From assembly GCA_023512835.1 (NCBI GenBank), contig CM042090.1, positions 23,402,148 to 23,466,147 of the forward strand: a stretch of 64,000 nt of DNA, in the 5' to 3' direction. The translations under genes and the position numbers were made by a program. The DNA comes from Taxillus chinensis. Its lineage: Eukaryota > Streptophyta > Magnoliopsida > Santalales > Loranthaceae. Below, in pieces: positions 1-12,926 of the stretch. The notes under the pieces are model-generated. The model was not told the DNA's origin. It saw nothing but the letters and a program-made list of their open reading frames with translations, and made no database searches. Numbering within the stretch: position 1 is the stretch's first letter; the number at the start of each line of letters is the position of its first letter.

Positions 1-669
1 AACACCTATAATGATTTTTCCTTACTTTTAGTGTATTATACCTTGTAATTGACCAACATGAACAACCACACCGTCGGCGATAAATTTGTTCCATGGGAAA
101 ATGATCGATAAAGAAAGGCTAACAAATAAAAAGAATATTTAAATAGCACCACTCTTTAAATTTTACTTTAAAATAATCAATAATACTATTTTTATTATTT
201 TAATAATTTATTTTTTAAAATAAGGTTTTCAGTACCTGTTTTAACAATTCACTTTTATTATTTAATAAAATTATTATTATTTAATTAATATATTTTTTTC
301 AAATAAAATAAGAGAAAAAGTATGAAAAAAATTAAAATTATATATAATTATTTAAAGAATAAATAGAAAATAATAAATATTAAATTTAAGAATACTATTA
401 ATAATATTAATTTTTTTAATTAAAATGATAAAAGCTGACCAGTAAAATTTTTAAATATTTCTTTTAAATTACTCTTTAAACTAAAAAAAAATTACATTGA
501 GACTTCAGCTGATGCTTTCACAAACAAGAACAGCATCTTCATGGAGTGCAGGCCGTTATCCTCTAAAGAGATTAGGTTTTCCCTACCACGAGAGGGGGAA
601 ACTATATAGTCATAGCCATCCAAATCATCCAAGTTTAGGTAATTTAGAATATTTACCGCATCTGACACC
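1..669. other. AT-rich gene-free flank downstream of TRM6
   Basis: Very AT-rich sequence with short runs of A and T and no ORF resembling a protein family. The part next to 670 should contain the 3' untranslated region of the minus-strand TRM6 gene. I see no RNA gene or clear mobile element in it. Confidence 0.6.
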
Positions 670-3600
670 TCAGTTCACTATTTTGCATATTCGAGTCCCG
701 CTTAGAATGTATCCCCCGAATGCGCTCATCTGCATGCATGGATGAGTTCTTGAAGGCAGAACCTGCAAAATCGTGTCATCACAAGTAAAGAAAAAAATAA
801 AACCAAAACACAAAAACAAAAACAGCTTGAAATATATACCCAATTTGAGTTGTGTAACATATCTAATAGGAAGGCAGGTAATACACAAGCTTCCTGCCAC
901 CTGAATGCAGGTAATAAAAATATTTTTTGTTTTTTGTAATCTTTCCTTTTTTGGTTGATAAAATAGATCTTAGCAAATAGCACTTCAATAGTTTTAACAT
1001 TATGCAACTGCATATCCACGCAAGTAGTGAAGCATCAACTCCAAATGAAGTCAACCTCACATAAGCCACAAATCATGCTGAAAATTCAAAAATCAAGAAG
1101 TTATCTAGTCCTTTCCTTGATCCATAAAGAGAAAAAGTATGCTTATGCTTATTGTAGTTCTTATGATGGGAAAACACTCAAGTTCTTCGATGCTTGTACC
1201 AACGTGGGAAGCATCTTCGGTAAAATTGTCACGAACACGTGTACCGAAGCATCTGCAGGAAGAAGTTAAAAATGAACCTGATATTCTCGTAGCCAAGGTT
1301 CTGAAATTTGCATGCCAATTGCCATTCTTCCGAGCTGTAGGTTATGCATGCATGTTGCTAAAGGCTGTATTCGAACACAAGTTAAACCAATAGTAGATCT
1401 TCATCGGTTGATGCAAAAACCAGATAAAAAAGCATACACCCAGAAAACAAATAATAGGATTTAAAAGGGCAAACCTAGGTAAAAAAAATGTTTATCATAA
1501 AATAGAAGAGGTTTGGTTACTAACAGATAAAACAACATACTAGGTCTTCTTCAAAACACAAACCTAATTTGACTTACATAATGTTTCCATTACATTGATC
1601 CATATAGTTTTTATTTTTTATGACCGAGGAACACCACTCCATGCCAGCAGTTGACCAGAGACCAAACCTTGGGTGCATGGCCCCCCTTACATGCTTCTAT
1701 GCACAAATAAAGAATATCAGGTTTTATGCACAAGGTGAGGTTCGAACCGGAAACCTCAGGCTCGGCCGAATTTTCCAGCATAATACCAGGCCCACCTCAA
1801 TCAACTGCACTACCGCGTGGGGGCTTTATCCATATAATTATTAGAAAATGTTCATGACAATTACAATTGGTTTAGTTTTGGTTCAACAATCAATGATCGA
1901 CACTGGAAATCAGTGTTAACACTTAATTTTCAAGTGATGCAAAGAACCTAAGAAATGTACAAAATTATAAAATTCAAAACAAATTACCTGCAGATATTGG
2001 TGATAAATAGCAAAAGGAGCAGAATAGGATAAAAGAGGCAGGAATTCTTGAACGATCTTCCAAGCATCCATATCTGGAGCAGCAATTATTAGGCTGCAAA
2101 AAAAGTTTATCATAAAAAATATCAACAGCAGTAATGAAAAAAAAAATCGACACCTCCACAAACAAATAAAAGAAATAATATTCAGCAAAACCACGCATAC
2201 CTCGAAAAACCATTTTCTTCCCATAATGTGATTGCTTCTTTCGATGCTCTCTCTCCAGCCTTCATAGATTTACAGGCTTTGACCACTGAAGTTTTTGCTT
2301 CTGTAATAATATCAGCATCATTTCCAGATAAAATTTCTTCTGCACTGATAACCTAAATTAGTGAAAAAATGAATGTTGCTTCAAATTCTATTCCATTTGA
2401 AGGATAGAAAAAGCATGCAGGCCGATAAAGATATTACCCCTACATTTAAATAATTCTCCCTATTACTGGAATCTTTCGGATCTTCAATATCATTGACAGT
2501 TTCATTTGAAGCTGAATGAAGACTAGTAGAAGAGCAACGCACGATCCTGGAAAAGATAAAGGATTAAGTATTCATAACTTCATATTAGATAAAAACAATA
2601 TATTATACGTGCTTTTTAAATTTTCATATAAAATTTTCTGGCACTCAACTTCAGTCTCTACAAGAAAATTTTTAGTGTCTATCAATTATTCATGCATTTA
2701 GGACCTGTTTGGTTGGGGTTTTCAAAACATATTTCAAAAACAAAATCCAGCCGATAAAATGTGTTTATTATCTGTTTTCTAAATAAGGTTTACTTTATTC
2801 AAATTCCAATTTGATTTAAGTAATTATTTTTAAAAACAAATTTTAGTTATTTTTTATTTTTAAATCCAAGTTTTTTTCAATTAATTTATTTTTTAACATT
2901 TTTTATTCTATTCTCTCTATTTTATTGTCCGAGTCTATCATATATATTTTTTGAATTTTTATGAGAACCTTTTTTTTTAAATACTCTTTTTAAAACCCAT
3001 TTGCACTCTTACCAAATAATTTTAAAAAAAAAAATCAAATTCAAACTTTAATTCTAATAAATATTCATATCATGAAACTAAAACATAAAATCAAAAACAT
3101 GTAGTACTAAACACTCCCTTAACATTACAAAGTTGATTTCACAAAATTCATTTACTTACCTTTACTTCACATTCCCAATACTATTACACAAGGCCACAAC
3201 CAAAACCAGATTTTTATGGGCAATTGTGTTATTTGATTTACCACCACGATATGTAACAAATATAAATCTCTATTCCTAGTACTTGATGTAGTGGCAGTTT
3301 CTCTTTGCATAGCCTGGGTGCTTGAGTCTGCATTGACAAGCCCAAGTACCTGGCTCCACCATCCCCTCAAAACAAAATAAATCCCCTCTTAATCTAGAGT
3401 CTCAGGCCATTCATTCACCATGACCATGTAAATGGAAATTTTATACACGTGTGTAGGTGGCAGACCAAAGGAACCTCTCGTCTGGAGAGGGCAACTACTG
3501 ACAGGAACCGACTCCAGCTCATGAGTTGCCATATCCAGCATTGGAATTTTCTTGAGATGTCTAGAATTACTCCAGAAATGAGATGCAGTTTTCATGTATG

Positions 3601-6600
3601 CTCATCAAATAAAAAAGCAAAATTGCAAAATGAGTACACGTAACTGGGACACTAAATAATGTATCTAGCATAATTCCAACTACCAACTATAAGGTATTAA
3701 AGAGAGAACACTTGAAGACGTGGTATTCTGTTTTACCTTTCACAAATTTTGTTACTGAAGTTGAATATTCTCACAATATCCATAGGATATGGCACATCTC
3801 CTAAGTACGTATTGCATACATACCCAGTACCTGTAAAAAGAAGTACCTCTTTCAACAGCTAAAAATGTAAATGCAACAGAACTTTCCTTAGGTTTACTTC
3901 AATTACATAATAAATGAAGTCCTTAGGTTCTTCCCAATCAAATCAACTGGAAGAATATAAATGCTTTCAATATTCTCTCAATACCTCTGACTCAATAAGA
4001 CTTTCTTGTGCTTGTAACAATTTATTACTGTTTAATACTTTTTATTTTTCAAACAAATATAAACTAAAATTTCTTCATTAGATTATTAACAAAACAATGA
4101 TTAAAATCCTTTAATCAATGCATCTGGATGATTCCTCTCGGCCTGAAATTTATGTAAAATCACTTTTAAAGCAACAAAACTTCATATTTCAATCAAATTT
4201 CACCCTTTCTTTAGCCATTGCTTACCATACATTTTAAAATATTAAAAAGTAGCACAGGAAACAGGTCACTTGGGAATCCCAATAACAAACCTCCTAAACG
4301 TTCTGCCACAGCACCAGTAAGAATACCACCAACCATATCAAAAACAAGGACATCAGAACCTGAGCCAACATTGGCCATTGAAAGTAGAAGAGAAAGTGTG
4401 TCGACTCGAAGGAACCTAAAATTTATAAGGGAAAATTGAGTCACAAATCAATTGCAAACATGTCACAGATATGCAAAATGAATAAATGCAAACAAGGGGA
4501 CAGCATTTCCACATGTTTGTAATCGTATGGAAATGTTAAATAGATATCAAATAAATCATTAAATACTAACTCTCAAGATTAACATCTGTTTGTGTTATGT
4601 TCTTTTGTAATCGTATGGAAATGTTAAATAGATATCAAATAAATCATTAAATACTAACTCTCAAGATTAACATCTGTTTGTCTTATGTTCTTTCTGTGAG
4701 TTCCAGACTTGGATCATGCCATTCCTTTTAACACTTAGCTCCATGCAATAAAAACGTGAAGGTTCCCATCATATTATATGAGACAAAATTGTCAAGGTTC
4801 ACAGCATGTGAATATCTTATTACTGAATCTATATCTTATGAAATAAAATTAAAATCATCAAAGTTTACATGTAACACATGAAATTTTTATTTGTGCATCT
4901 AGATTGATAAAGGATCTAAAGGGGGTACCATTGATTACCTCCTAAATCTAAATGAAACTTTTCGACAAAAAACAGTAAACCAAAAGGTTAGATTCCAGTA
5001 AAACAACATGACTAACAAAAAAGCACCGCACATGCAATTCATAAGAAGCATGCTTGCCATTGGTAGTCATAGCAAAAATATAAACAACATAAAGATGATA
5101 ACAATAAAATTTAAATTATACAATACATCTTTTCCATTTGTTGTTGCTCCCCCCGGATCAATTGCACAAAGTCATTGAAAATACTAAACTAATCAAGTAG
5201 TGAATCGGAGTACTAAAAAAGTAAGAGGAAGTTACCCAATCCGTGCTGGATATTTCTTGAAGTATGTTTCACAGATACTGAAAAGTAAGTGGCAAAGTCA
5301 GGTAGTAGAATACATACCAATGATTAACTAAATGTAAATAATCACAAAAAATAGCTAAAAAAGACAAACTATTGTAGTGCAATACAGAACTGAAGCAGAT
5401 ATAGGATGAGAATCAATAACGACTTCTAAATTTAGGCATTTTTTTAGCATTATTGATAAACAAAAAAAGGGTTATTAGGCAATGAATGAAGCCTGGATCA
5501 CCAGAATTGGGGATTGGCTACAAGGAACTAGGTAACTTATCTTCTACAATAGTCAATAATTTCTGAAGTTGTCTCCCCTTCCATTTCATACAATATAATT
5601 TTCATGATCCAGTAAAAAAATCTGACTAGGGCTCAAAATGAAAGCTTCAAAATTCATATGTTACCTTCGAGCAAAGGGCTGCCTCAAAAGTACTCTGGGT
5701 GCATACTTCTTTTGCTTTTTAAGCCTATATTTTTCCTGCAGCCAAACCAAAGATAAGAACACTGTCATCTCATACATGACAAATGGCTCCACATACATTA
5801 GAAGTAGTTGGTTTCAAAAAAAACAAAAAAAAAAGTGATAATAACAGTATAAGCAAGTGAAGCATCCCAATTTTTCAAAAGAAATAAAATTATAAATTTC
5901 AAAACCAAATCAAGCTCACTTGTGAGAACAATGTTTTTTTCTCGAATGTTGTACTGTTAGCAATAAGAGCTTCAACTATTTCATCAGCTGTTGCACCCTG
6001 ACTGCATCAATCTGAAAAATATTAGATAAAGGAACTAGGAATATAACAATCAGTTAAATGGAAGGTATGCATTATAAAACCTGAGGTTCATAAATAGTAA
6101 GTAAATAGTTGATATGTAAAAAATTGTAACAAGTTGGATGTTATTTACATGAACCCAAATATTTGTTCTACCACCAACCTACCTACTGAACACCCATTCC
6201 CAATTCGAGAAGTTGTGTACGCTCAGAAACCAAACGAAAGAGTGTTCTAATGATATCAGTCCGAGCACAAACCACACACGTGGAATTTAGCATAACGATT
6301 TAATGATATTTTATGTAATTTAGCAAGTTTAACAATCTTTCTGTAAATGGTATTTTATATAGTTTAGCAAGTTTAACCGTCATTGCCAAGATCTTGCTTC
6401 GTTTTCCTATTGGAGTAATAAATGGAACTATCAATAGGATACAAAAATGATTATTTCCTACAAGAACTAGGATAACAAAATCATTATAGAAATATAAATT
6501 TTAATGAGATAACAGGTCTAATCCATTTAATAGTGGTGATTGACAATCATAACTGGCCAAATCCATCTATATCTACTAACGTTTGTGTGATATCCAAAGA

Positions 6601-7223
6601 AACAGGGGAACCTAACCTCCGCATTGCATCAATATCTTCACCAGTCAGATTCTGGGCTGTATTATTATCTACTATTGTTCTATTGTCTTTGCACTCTTCT
6701 TCTTTTACGGTACAATCCCTGCTTTCCTGTACATCATTACCTGCGACAAATTTTCAGTAGAAAACTTTTGGGGCGAGAGAAAAGCAGGAAAACAGACCCA
6801 TCTATATCTACCAAGGTTTAAATTAACTAAGATTCTAAATTGAGAATACTAGTGAGGAACAAAACCTTGGGCGAGTGAAGAAACACGAGACAAAACTGAC
6901 CCATTGGTTCCGGTTTGGATCTGGAAAACAGAACCGAATGGACAACCAATCAAGGACTTCAAAGAACAGTTCTTATTCCCGATCTTCAACGTCCTGCATA
7001 GAGAATGCAATAAACAATATTGGAGCATTGGAACCCAAGCCAAGGGTCATCCGAGTCTGACAGCCCCGCACATAAGAGAGAGTGCTTACGAGCCGGCCGA
7101 GAGGCGTGCGAAAACGAGGCGGTCACCATCGTTGATGTCGAGCAAGACGCTACAGCCCTCCCATGTAACTCTAGGGTTTTGGATAGAATCACCACCGTCT
7201 TTAAGTTCCTTTTGCTGCGACAT
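670..7223 (-). CDS. TRM6: tRNA (adenine-58-N1) methyltransferase non-catalytic subunit TRM6 (Gcd10 family), 13 exons
   Basis: Exons on the minus strand: 7223-7090, 6993-6866, 6740-6617, 6001-5920, 5735-5665, 5277-5236, 4415-4291, 3830-3737, 2546-2438, 2352-2201, 2093-1988, 1364-1278, 762-670. All join in phase across GT-AG introns and give 448 residues, the usual size for plant TRM6. Recognised segments are an N-terminal barrel-like part (VTWEGCSVLLDINDGDRLVF, then TLKIGNKNCSLKSLIGCPFG), the EKYRLKKQKKYAP stretch near residue 157, the Rossmann-like FLRVDTLSLLLSMANVGSGS (about 195-214), and the C-terminal VLPSRTHPCMQMSAFGGYIL. By family knowledge, TRM6 has lost SAM binding and partners catalytic TRM61 to make m1A58 in nuclear tRNA, including initiator tRNA-Met. 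The start ATG at 7223 is the first one in frame. Least certain is the exon 8-9 join, where the protein is poorly conserved and the intron is 1.2 kb. Confidence 0.93.
1607..1827 (-). mobile_element. tRNA-derived SINE in a TRM6 intron
   Basis: Read on the minus strand, the element starts GCCCCCACGCGGTAGTGCAG and has a box A-like segment (TAGTGCAGTTG) followed by a box B-like GGTTCGAACCT. It ends in an A-rich tail (AAAAAATAAAAA) at the low-coordinate end. It is flanked by a perfect 9-bp direct repeat, ATCCATATA, at 1598-1606 and 1828-1836, which I read as the target-site duplication. Length is about 221 bp. It lies between TRM6 exons 11 and 12 in the same orientation as the gene. Family name not assigned. 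Confidence 0.85.
2701..3118. mobile_element. Tourist-like (PIF/Harbinger) MITE in TRM6 intron 8
   Basis: The left end GGACCTGTTTGGTTGGGG and the right end, read inverted as GGGAGTGTTTAGTA, form imperfect terminal inverted repeats of the GG..TGTTTGGTT type usual for Tourist-like elements. The 3-bp TTA at 2698-2700 and 3119-3121 fits the TWA target duplication of this superfamily. The interior is AT-rich and non-coding. Confidence 0.75.
4516..4691. repeat. 88-bp tandem duplication in TRM6 intron 6
   Basis: Two adjacent copies of an 88-bp unit starting TTTGTAATCGTATGGAAATG, at 4516-4603 and 4604-4691. Apart from one G/C difference near the end they look identical. It lies in the intron between exons 6 and 7 and should not affect the protein. 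Confidence 0.9.
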
Positions 7224-8832
7224 CTCTGGTGTTTACTCCAACTCAATCCAAAAAAAATCTCAGTTCTTGAGACCGATCACCAGCAACCGAGGACAAGGTA
7301 CGGCGTTCCTTCCACGCAAGTAGCGGGAGATTTTCCCTGAATGATTTTCGAACGTTGGCGCTTGGTGGGGGAAACCTGGTACCACAATAGAGAATGTTAA
7401 TGTTGTGGGGATTTACTTTTATTACAATTTACAGAAAAGATTGTGTAATTAATTTTTTTTTTTGTAAGATATTAAAATGAATGCACGAAACATTTATTTA
7501 TTAGCCTTCATCGTTTTATTTCGATTCAATTATCACTTTCGTGACATACTTTTATTTAAGTTTAATTTTTATAGGAGTTATGAAATTACTTACTGTTTTT
7601 TTATATTATCAGTAAATAATTTGTGTCAAAAAAACATTATGTGCCTCTACCTGGTTGAAACCAATTAACACTTTTTACATTTACAAAATAAAAAAAAATC
7701 ATTGCAAAATAAAAAATAATTTAAGAAAAACACAGCCGAACCAATCCAAAGTATGGTAACACTAAGCTAACAGGTTGCAGAGAGATCGTAAATTTAAAGG
7801 GAGAAATAAAGCAAGATATTACAAAAAAAAAAAAAAAAAACTAAGCAAAAAAAAAAAACATAAAACCCCTCCTAAGATAAATATCGGAAACATAAAATCC
7901 CCTCGTAACAAAATGCTAGAATCAGTTTATCTATAAAATATTTATCTATAATTCAATTTTTTATTAGAATTCAAATTAAACTGAAAGTATTTCGATTTTA
8001 TTTTTAAGCAATTTGAGTATTTAAACAGAATAATCCGAGAATGTCATTGGACATCAAAGTTATATAATCTAATCATACGTAAATAAGAATAAAGAAATAA
8101 CTAATTTGTGGACTCACCAATAATTATGCTCGTTAGCCGGCTGGCATAATGGGTGGATAGTAGATTACCCGCGTTTTTCATATTTTGCTTTTCTTTTTTA
8201 ATTTAATTTTTATTTATGAAATTTTAATTTTTAAATTTTGAAAGAAAACAAAACCACCACCGCACAACTTTAAATGAAGAGCAGATTAATTTTACAAGGC
8301 AAAAAAACTTTTTGAGCATGACAAGGCAATCAATGACTTCACTTAGCGCTTGTTGCGAGGACACGAATCCTGGATGACAACTTCATTTAGCATGCATGCC
8401 GATAGCCCTTCTTCCCTTCGTATAAGTAGGCAATCAACGGATGATTGTTTCTTTTAAATTGCATTGCACCAACCAAAAACTATGCCAACTTAATTACAGA
8501 AACATTAAAAATGGAAACAGGGTGTTTTAAATATTGAAAACTAGGTGTAAGTAGAGTTGAGTTTTTGGAGTACGTTGTCAGTTAAAAACTGATTTATCTC
8601 CCTGTTAGTTGGCTGGCACCTTAATTTCTTGCCCAACTGGTAGTATTGTCCATAGCCGCAGCTTCCACGAGTTCAACAATATCCCTCGGTGTTGTCATTT
8701 AGTAGTATGAAAAGTTGCCGACTAATAAATTTATTGGGTGAAGGTTAATAATTCATTCACTAATTTTGTGCTTTGGAGGAAACAATTTGCTATGCATTTG
8801 AAATCCTTATATATATAGAGAGAGAGAGGGAA
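7224..8832. other. Gene-free sequence upstream of TRM6
   Basis: The part next to 7223 is the presumed TRM6 promoter and leader. The rest is AT-rich, with poly(A) runs near 7821-7857. No ORF with a recognisable family, no tRNA and no clear transposon ends were seen. Confidence 0.5.
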
Positions 8833-9167
8833 GGATAATGATAACTTGAAAAAGTAAATAACTATCTTAAAATAAAAAAATTTAATATGAATCATCAGAT
8901 TTCATTTAAATTTGATCTAATTATTCAAAATAATTATAATTGATTGGTTTTTAAAAATATCATCTGTTGTAAATACAAACCCTATCCTATGCAGATTTGC
9001 CGCATGTTTGTTCTGTTCAGATCAACACGTCTTTTACTAGATGATATTTTAAAAACCAATCAATTATAATTATTTTAAACCATCATATCAAATTTAAATG
9101 AAATCTAACGGTTCATATTAAGTTTGCTCATTTTAAGATAGTTACTCATCTTTTCAAGTTAGCATTA

Positions 9168-9170
<3 letters not shown>
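8833..9170. mobile_element. Foldback MITE with arms of about 130 bp
   Basis: The arms at about 8833-8968 and 9040-9170 are imperfect inverted repeats of each other. For example, AACCAATCAATTATAATTAT on the right pairs with ATAATTATAATTGATTGGTT on the left, and the tips GGATAATGATAACTTGAAAA and TTTTCAAGTTAGCATTACC pair with a few mismatches. About 70 bp of unrelated sequence separate them. (TA)n/(GA)n microsatellite lies outside both tips. No coding potential. Confidence 0.8.

Positions 9171-9212
<42 letters not shown>
9171..9212. repeat. (TA)n microsatellite
   Basis: A pure TA run of 42 bp directly next to the right tip of the foldback MITE. Confidence 0.95.
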
Positions 9213-9216
<4 letters not shown>

Positions 9217-11800
9217 CTTATATGATTTACAATTAATTGATCGCTTTAACTTATTTTGTTTTTTGGGTGATTAGTTTTTTAAAATCTAATTCAAAATTAT
9301 TTAAAAAATATTTAAATTATATATAATTATAAATTAATCCTACTCTTAATAAAACACATAGAAATTTATTGGGTTATACACCAATAGGCGGTTTTATTTT
9401 GGCCAAGACAAGCGATGTGATGACAGTGGTTTAGTAGAGGCGGATAAATGGTTGCATCAACCAAAACACCACCACCCTAATGAATAATCTGGGTGTCCCT
9501 CAAGCTCTTGACAAAACTAACAGGAGCTTCAGCCATGGCGACCGAATGAATAGATAATGATGAATAGATTTGAATAATTTATTACTCGACTTAGTTATTT
9601 CCAGGCCTAATGGGAGCAAAGCCCTTGGATGCTACACTGAAATGCATGAGGGAAGAGTTTGGTGTTGAACCATGGTTGTAACACTGCACAAGCATGTATG
9701 GAGTTGTCCACAAAAGAGACCGTAACTGGCAATGGAAGTGCAACTTTGATTACTTTTGGAAATTTTGTTTTACGCGTCTTAGGTCATATGACATGCTTGT
9801 TTTGTCTCTTTTTATTTTTTAAAAATATAAAGTTTAAAATAGTAAAATAATTATTTTTTGGCATTTAACAATAATTACTTTTTGTTTCCTTGAGTTATTT
9901 GAGATCCTCATATATCTAGCAAGCAACACAATCCTTTCCATTCCATTTGCTCTTTGTAAAGGGTTAATTAAAGGTTCATTATCTATTGAGACATACCACC
10001 AAATAGAATTTTGAGGCAATTTGGATCGATTCAAATTGTAGCTATGAGACATTTTACAACTAGGCAGACAAGATGCGAACAGATTGAGAGAATCATGTGT
10101 TATTTTCAACCATCCGTACTCTAGTTGTGCGCTCACCTTTAGCTAAATTTACTCAAATTTGACTACATTTGATTCAAATTTGGCTAGCCGTTATTTAAAA
10201 ATTTAAAATTTTAATAAAGTTTGTAGTTAAAATTCAAATTTAGAGTATAATTTATGATTAATATTATTAAATATAAATAAATTTATTGAAACTTTCAACT
10301 AGTATAATACTAATGCTCATCTAAATTAAACTAAACGTGAAACCTCTCCATATTTGGTTGGCCACAACAGTTTCATTGGCGGTGGCTAATTTTGAAAATT
10401 TGAAAAGTTGTGTTATGTATCATTATATTGCACATTAGAGTATTGGATGAAAAAAAAAATCATGAATAAATAACAATCATCCAATTGTATGTATCATTTT
10501 TCAAATTTAAATAGGTATATAAAATACATGTGTAGTCATTAATAAATAATGCAGCAAAATCGTAATTTAAGGATGATGTGATTAGGGCAACTAGGAAAGT
10601 CATATAAAAAGAAAGAGAAATCTTAATTGAATATGGTATAACAAACTAACAGACTAATAAAGTTAAAAGTATACATTTCTTTGAGAGAAACAACTAGCAC
10701 TCTTGGTGATCAAAGTGAGATTGAATTGAAGCAAGAAATAACGAGCAAGTATAAGTTAAGAAAATAAGATAAATATATATAATATGTGACATTTGTCATA
10801 TTGCATTAGTTTTGTATTTGCGCAAAACAAGTAAAAAAATTACTCATTATAACAGGCTATAGTTTCAAAATTTGATTATAGTTGATTGATTTGGTAAAAG
10901 TTTTAGCCTTATGATTTATAAAATAGTTATCATTGACTGAATCATGTATTTCTTGTATTATTTTATTATTGCATTTACTTTTTGCTATTTGTGTGATCAT
11001 TAAATCAAAGTACTTAATAATTATAAACCACTAATCATTTAATCAAAGATAGTCTTAACAAAACCTACCCGATGGTACCATATAAGGTATATGAAAGATA
11101 ATTGTAAGAATTATTATGATTAATATGTAATAACAAACATACTGAATTTCATCATTTAACAAAAGGATTAGAACATAAAACTTTGGATGAAAATAAGAGT
11201 TTTATAGTTAATTAAAATTAACTTAAATATAAATTTTTCAGTAAACAACTATGAGCCGAGAACTTTAATAACATGGTTAGTACAACTATACATATTTATT
11301 AAACTCGAAAGTCATATGACACTTACAATATAAAAATTCCTCAAGCAATGCATAAATGTAAATGAGTATACACTGAATTAGAATTTTGAATCAATTTTGA
11401 ATTTAATAATATCTTTTTGTTTGGTTTTGAATGAATTTTAGGATTTTTTCTATTTTTAAAAAAACTTTTATGAGGTTGTTTTTTAAATTAATTTCTATTT
11501 GAATTTATTTTCATATTTTTTGTATTATAATATATATTTAAAATAAAACGCACCAATATTTAAATTGGTCAAAGCGTGTGTATATATATAAAGTAAAATA
11601 TTAAAAATAAATTCAACACAAATAACACTTAAATTACAGGTGAAAACATTTTTATAAATTAGTATAATTTTCTGGGTCCCACCTTTCCCATAGCCCTTGT
11701 CCGAGGTTTGAATCGCAGGGTCGTTCATTTGCATCCTCCGACTGCTCGAAGAAGAAGAACAGTGAAGAGAGTCACTCACTGACACAGAAAAAGCCAAAAG
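9213..11800. other. Gene-free sequence upstream of EXO84C
   Basis: AT-rich DNA without a recognisable gene. The last 100 bases form a GA-rich leader directly before the EXO84C start codon. A box B-like string (GGTTTGAATC) occurs near 11706, but no paired box A or tRNA fold was found. Confidence 0.5.
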
Positions 11801-12875
11801 ATGGAGAGCAGCGACGAGGAAGACTACTTCCCATCTCACGACAAAATCATCCCGCAGTCAAAAATTAACGCTTTGTTTCAATCCAGCACCGAAAAGGTAA
11901 TCCAATTTCCATGAATATCAAGTGAGAAGGGGGTTGATTTTTGCGTCCAATTTGGATATTTGCCATTTCCAACATTTTCCTGGAACTGGGAAAAGACAAA
12001 ATAATTTTTTTTTTCCTGATTTTTTTTGATTTTGTTTTTTGGTATTTGGGTATGAGCACTTCTATTAAGCTGAGCACCAACTGGGTCTAATTTATTTTCT
12101 CTGAAAATTGAACTGAAATTTTCAATTTTCAACTATATATAAACTTCCCATTGCGTCACAAAAATTTTCAAATCTTAATTGTAGTTATTTGATTGAAGTC
12201 TCTCAAGCTGAATGATATTCAATACTTATATTACTGTCTTTTCTCTTTTGACATGTACATCCCTATCAAGCGCCAACTGAGTATAGTTTATTTTCTAAAA
12301 CAATTGACCCAAACTTCTTTTTTAACTATGTATAGGCTTCCCATTGTATGTAACATAAAATTTCAACTCATAATTGTAGTTATTTGATTGATCGCTCTCA
12401 AGCCGAGGCTGGGAAAAAAAGGAATAAGGAATATAGAAAAGGGCATGACAGTTTTGCAAATGATACTGTCTGCTTGTGAATCGTTGATTGTAAAACTGAG
12501 AGAACCGTTATAAATTTCCTTACTTTATATGCAATTTAAGTAATCTCTTTTCTTATTTTATATCTAGGGAATTAGAAAGCTCTGCTGTGAACTCCTGGAT
12601 TTGAAGGATGCTGTTGAAAACTTGCATGGTAATATGCGAACAAAGTCCTTGGCTTTCTTGAGGTAACTATTAGATATGCTTCACCCCACATGAATGATAT
12701 ATTTTTTGCCCTCCTGAGGAAGCATTATAATGAGTTAATTCGACTATTAAATTAAAACTATATATGTGTGGGTGTATCATTTTTCTACATAACCTAGTGG
12801 CCCTAAACGTTTCTCCAGATTTCCCTGATTTTGATGCGGAACACAATAATTTGCTTCATTGGTCGATGAAAATTG

Positions 12876-12926
<51 letters not shown>

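Noticed and set aside
3389..3595. Extra TRM6 exon within intron 8
   Set aside because: The minus-strand frame is open but does not match TRM6, and the flanking exons join in phase without it.
9600..9690. Short frame MGAKPLDATLKCMREEFGVE ending after 23 codons, considered as an exon fragment
   Set aside because: Too short, without flanking exons in phase or a recognised family.
11700..11730. Box B-like string near the EXO84C start, considered as a tRNA or SINE
   Set aside because: No box A at the right spacing, no cloverleaf and no poly(A) or target duplication.
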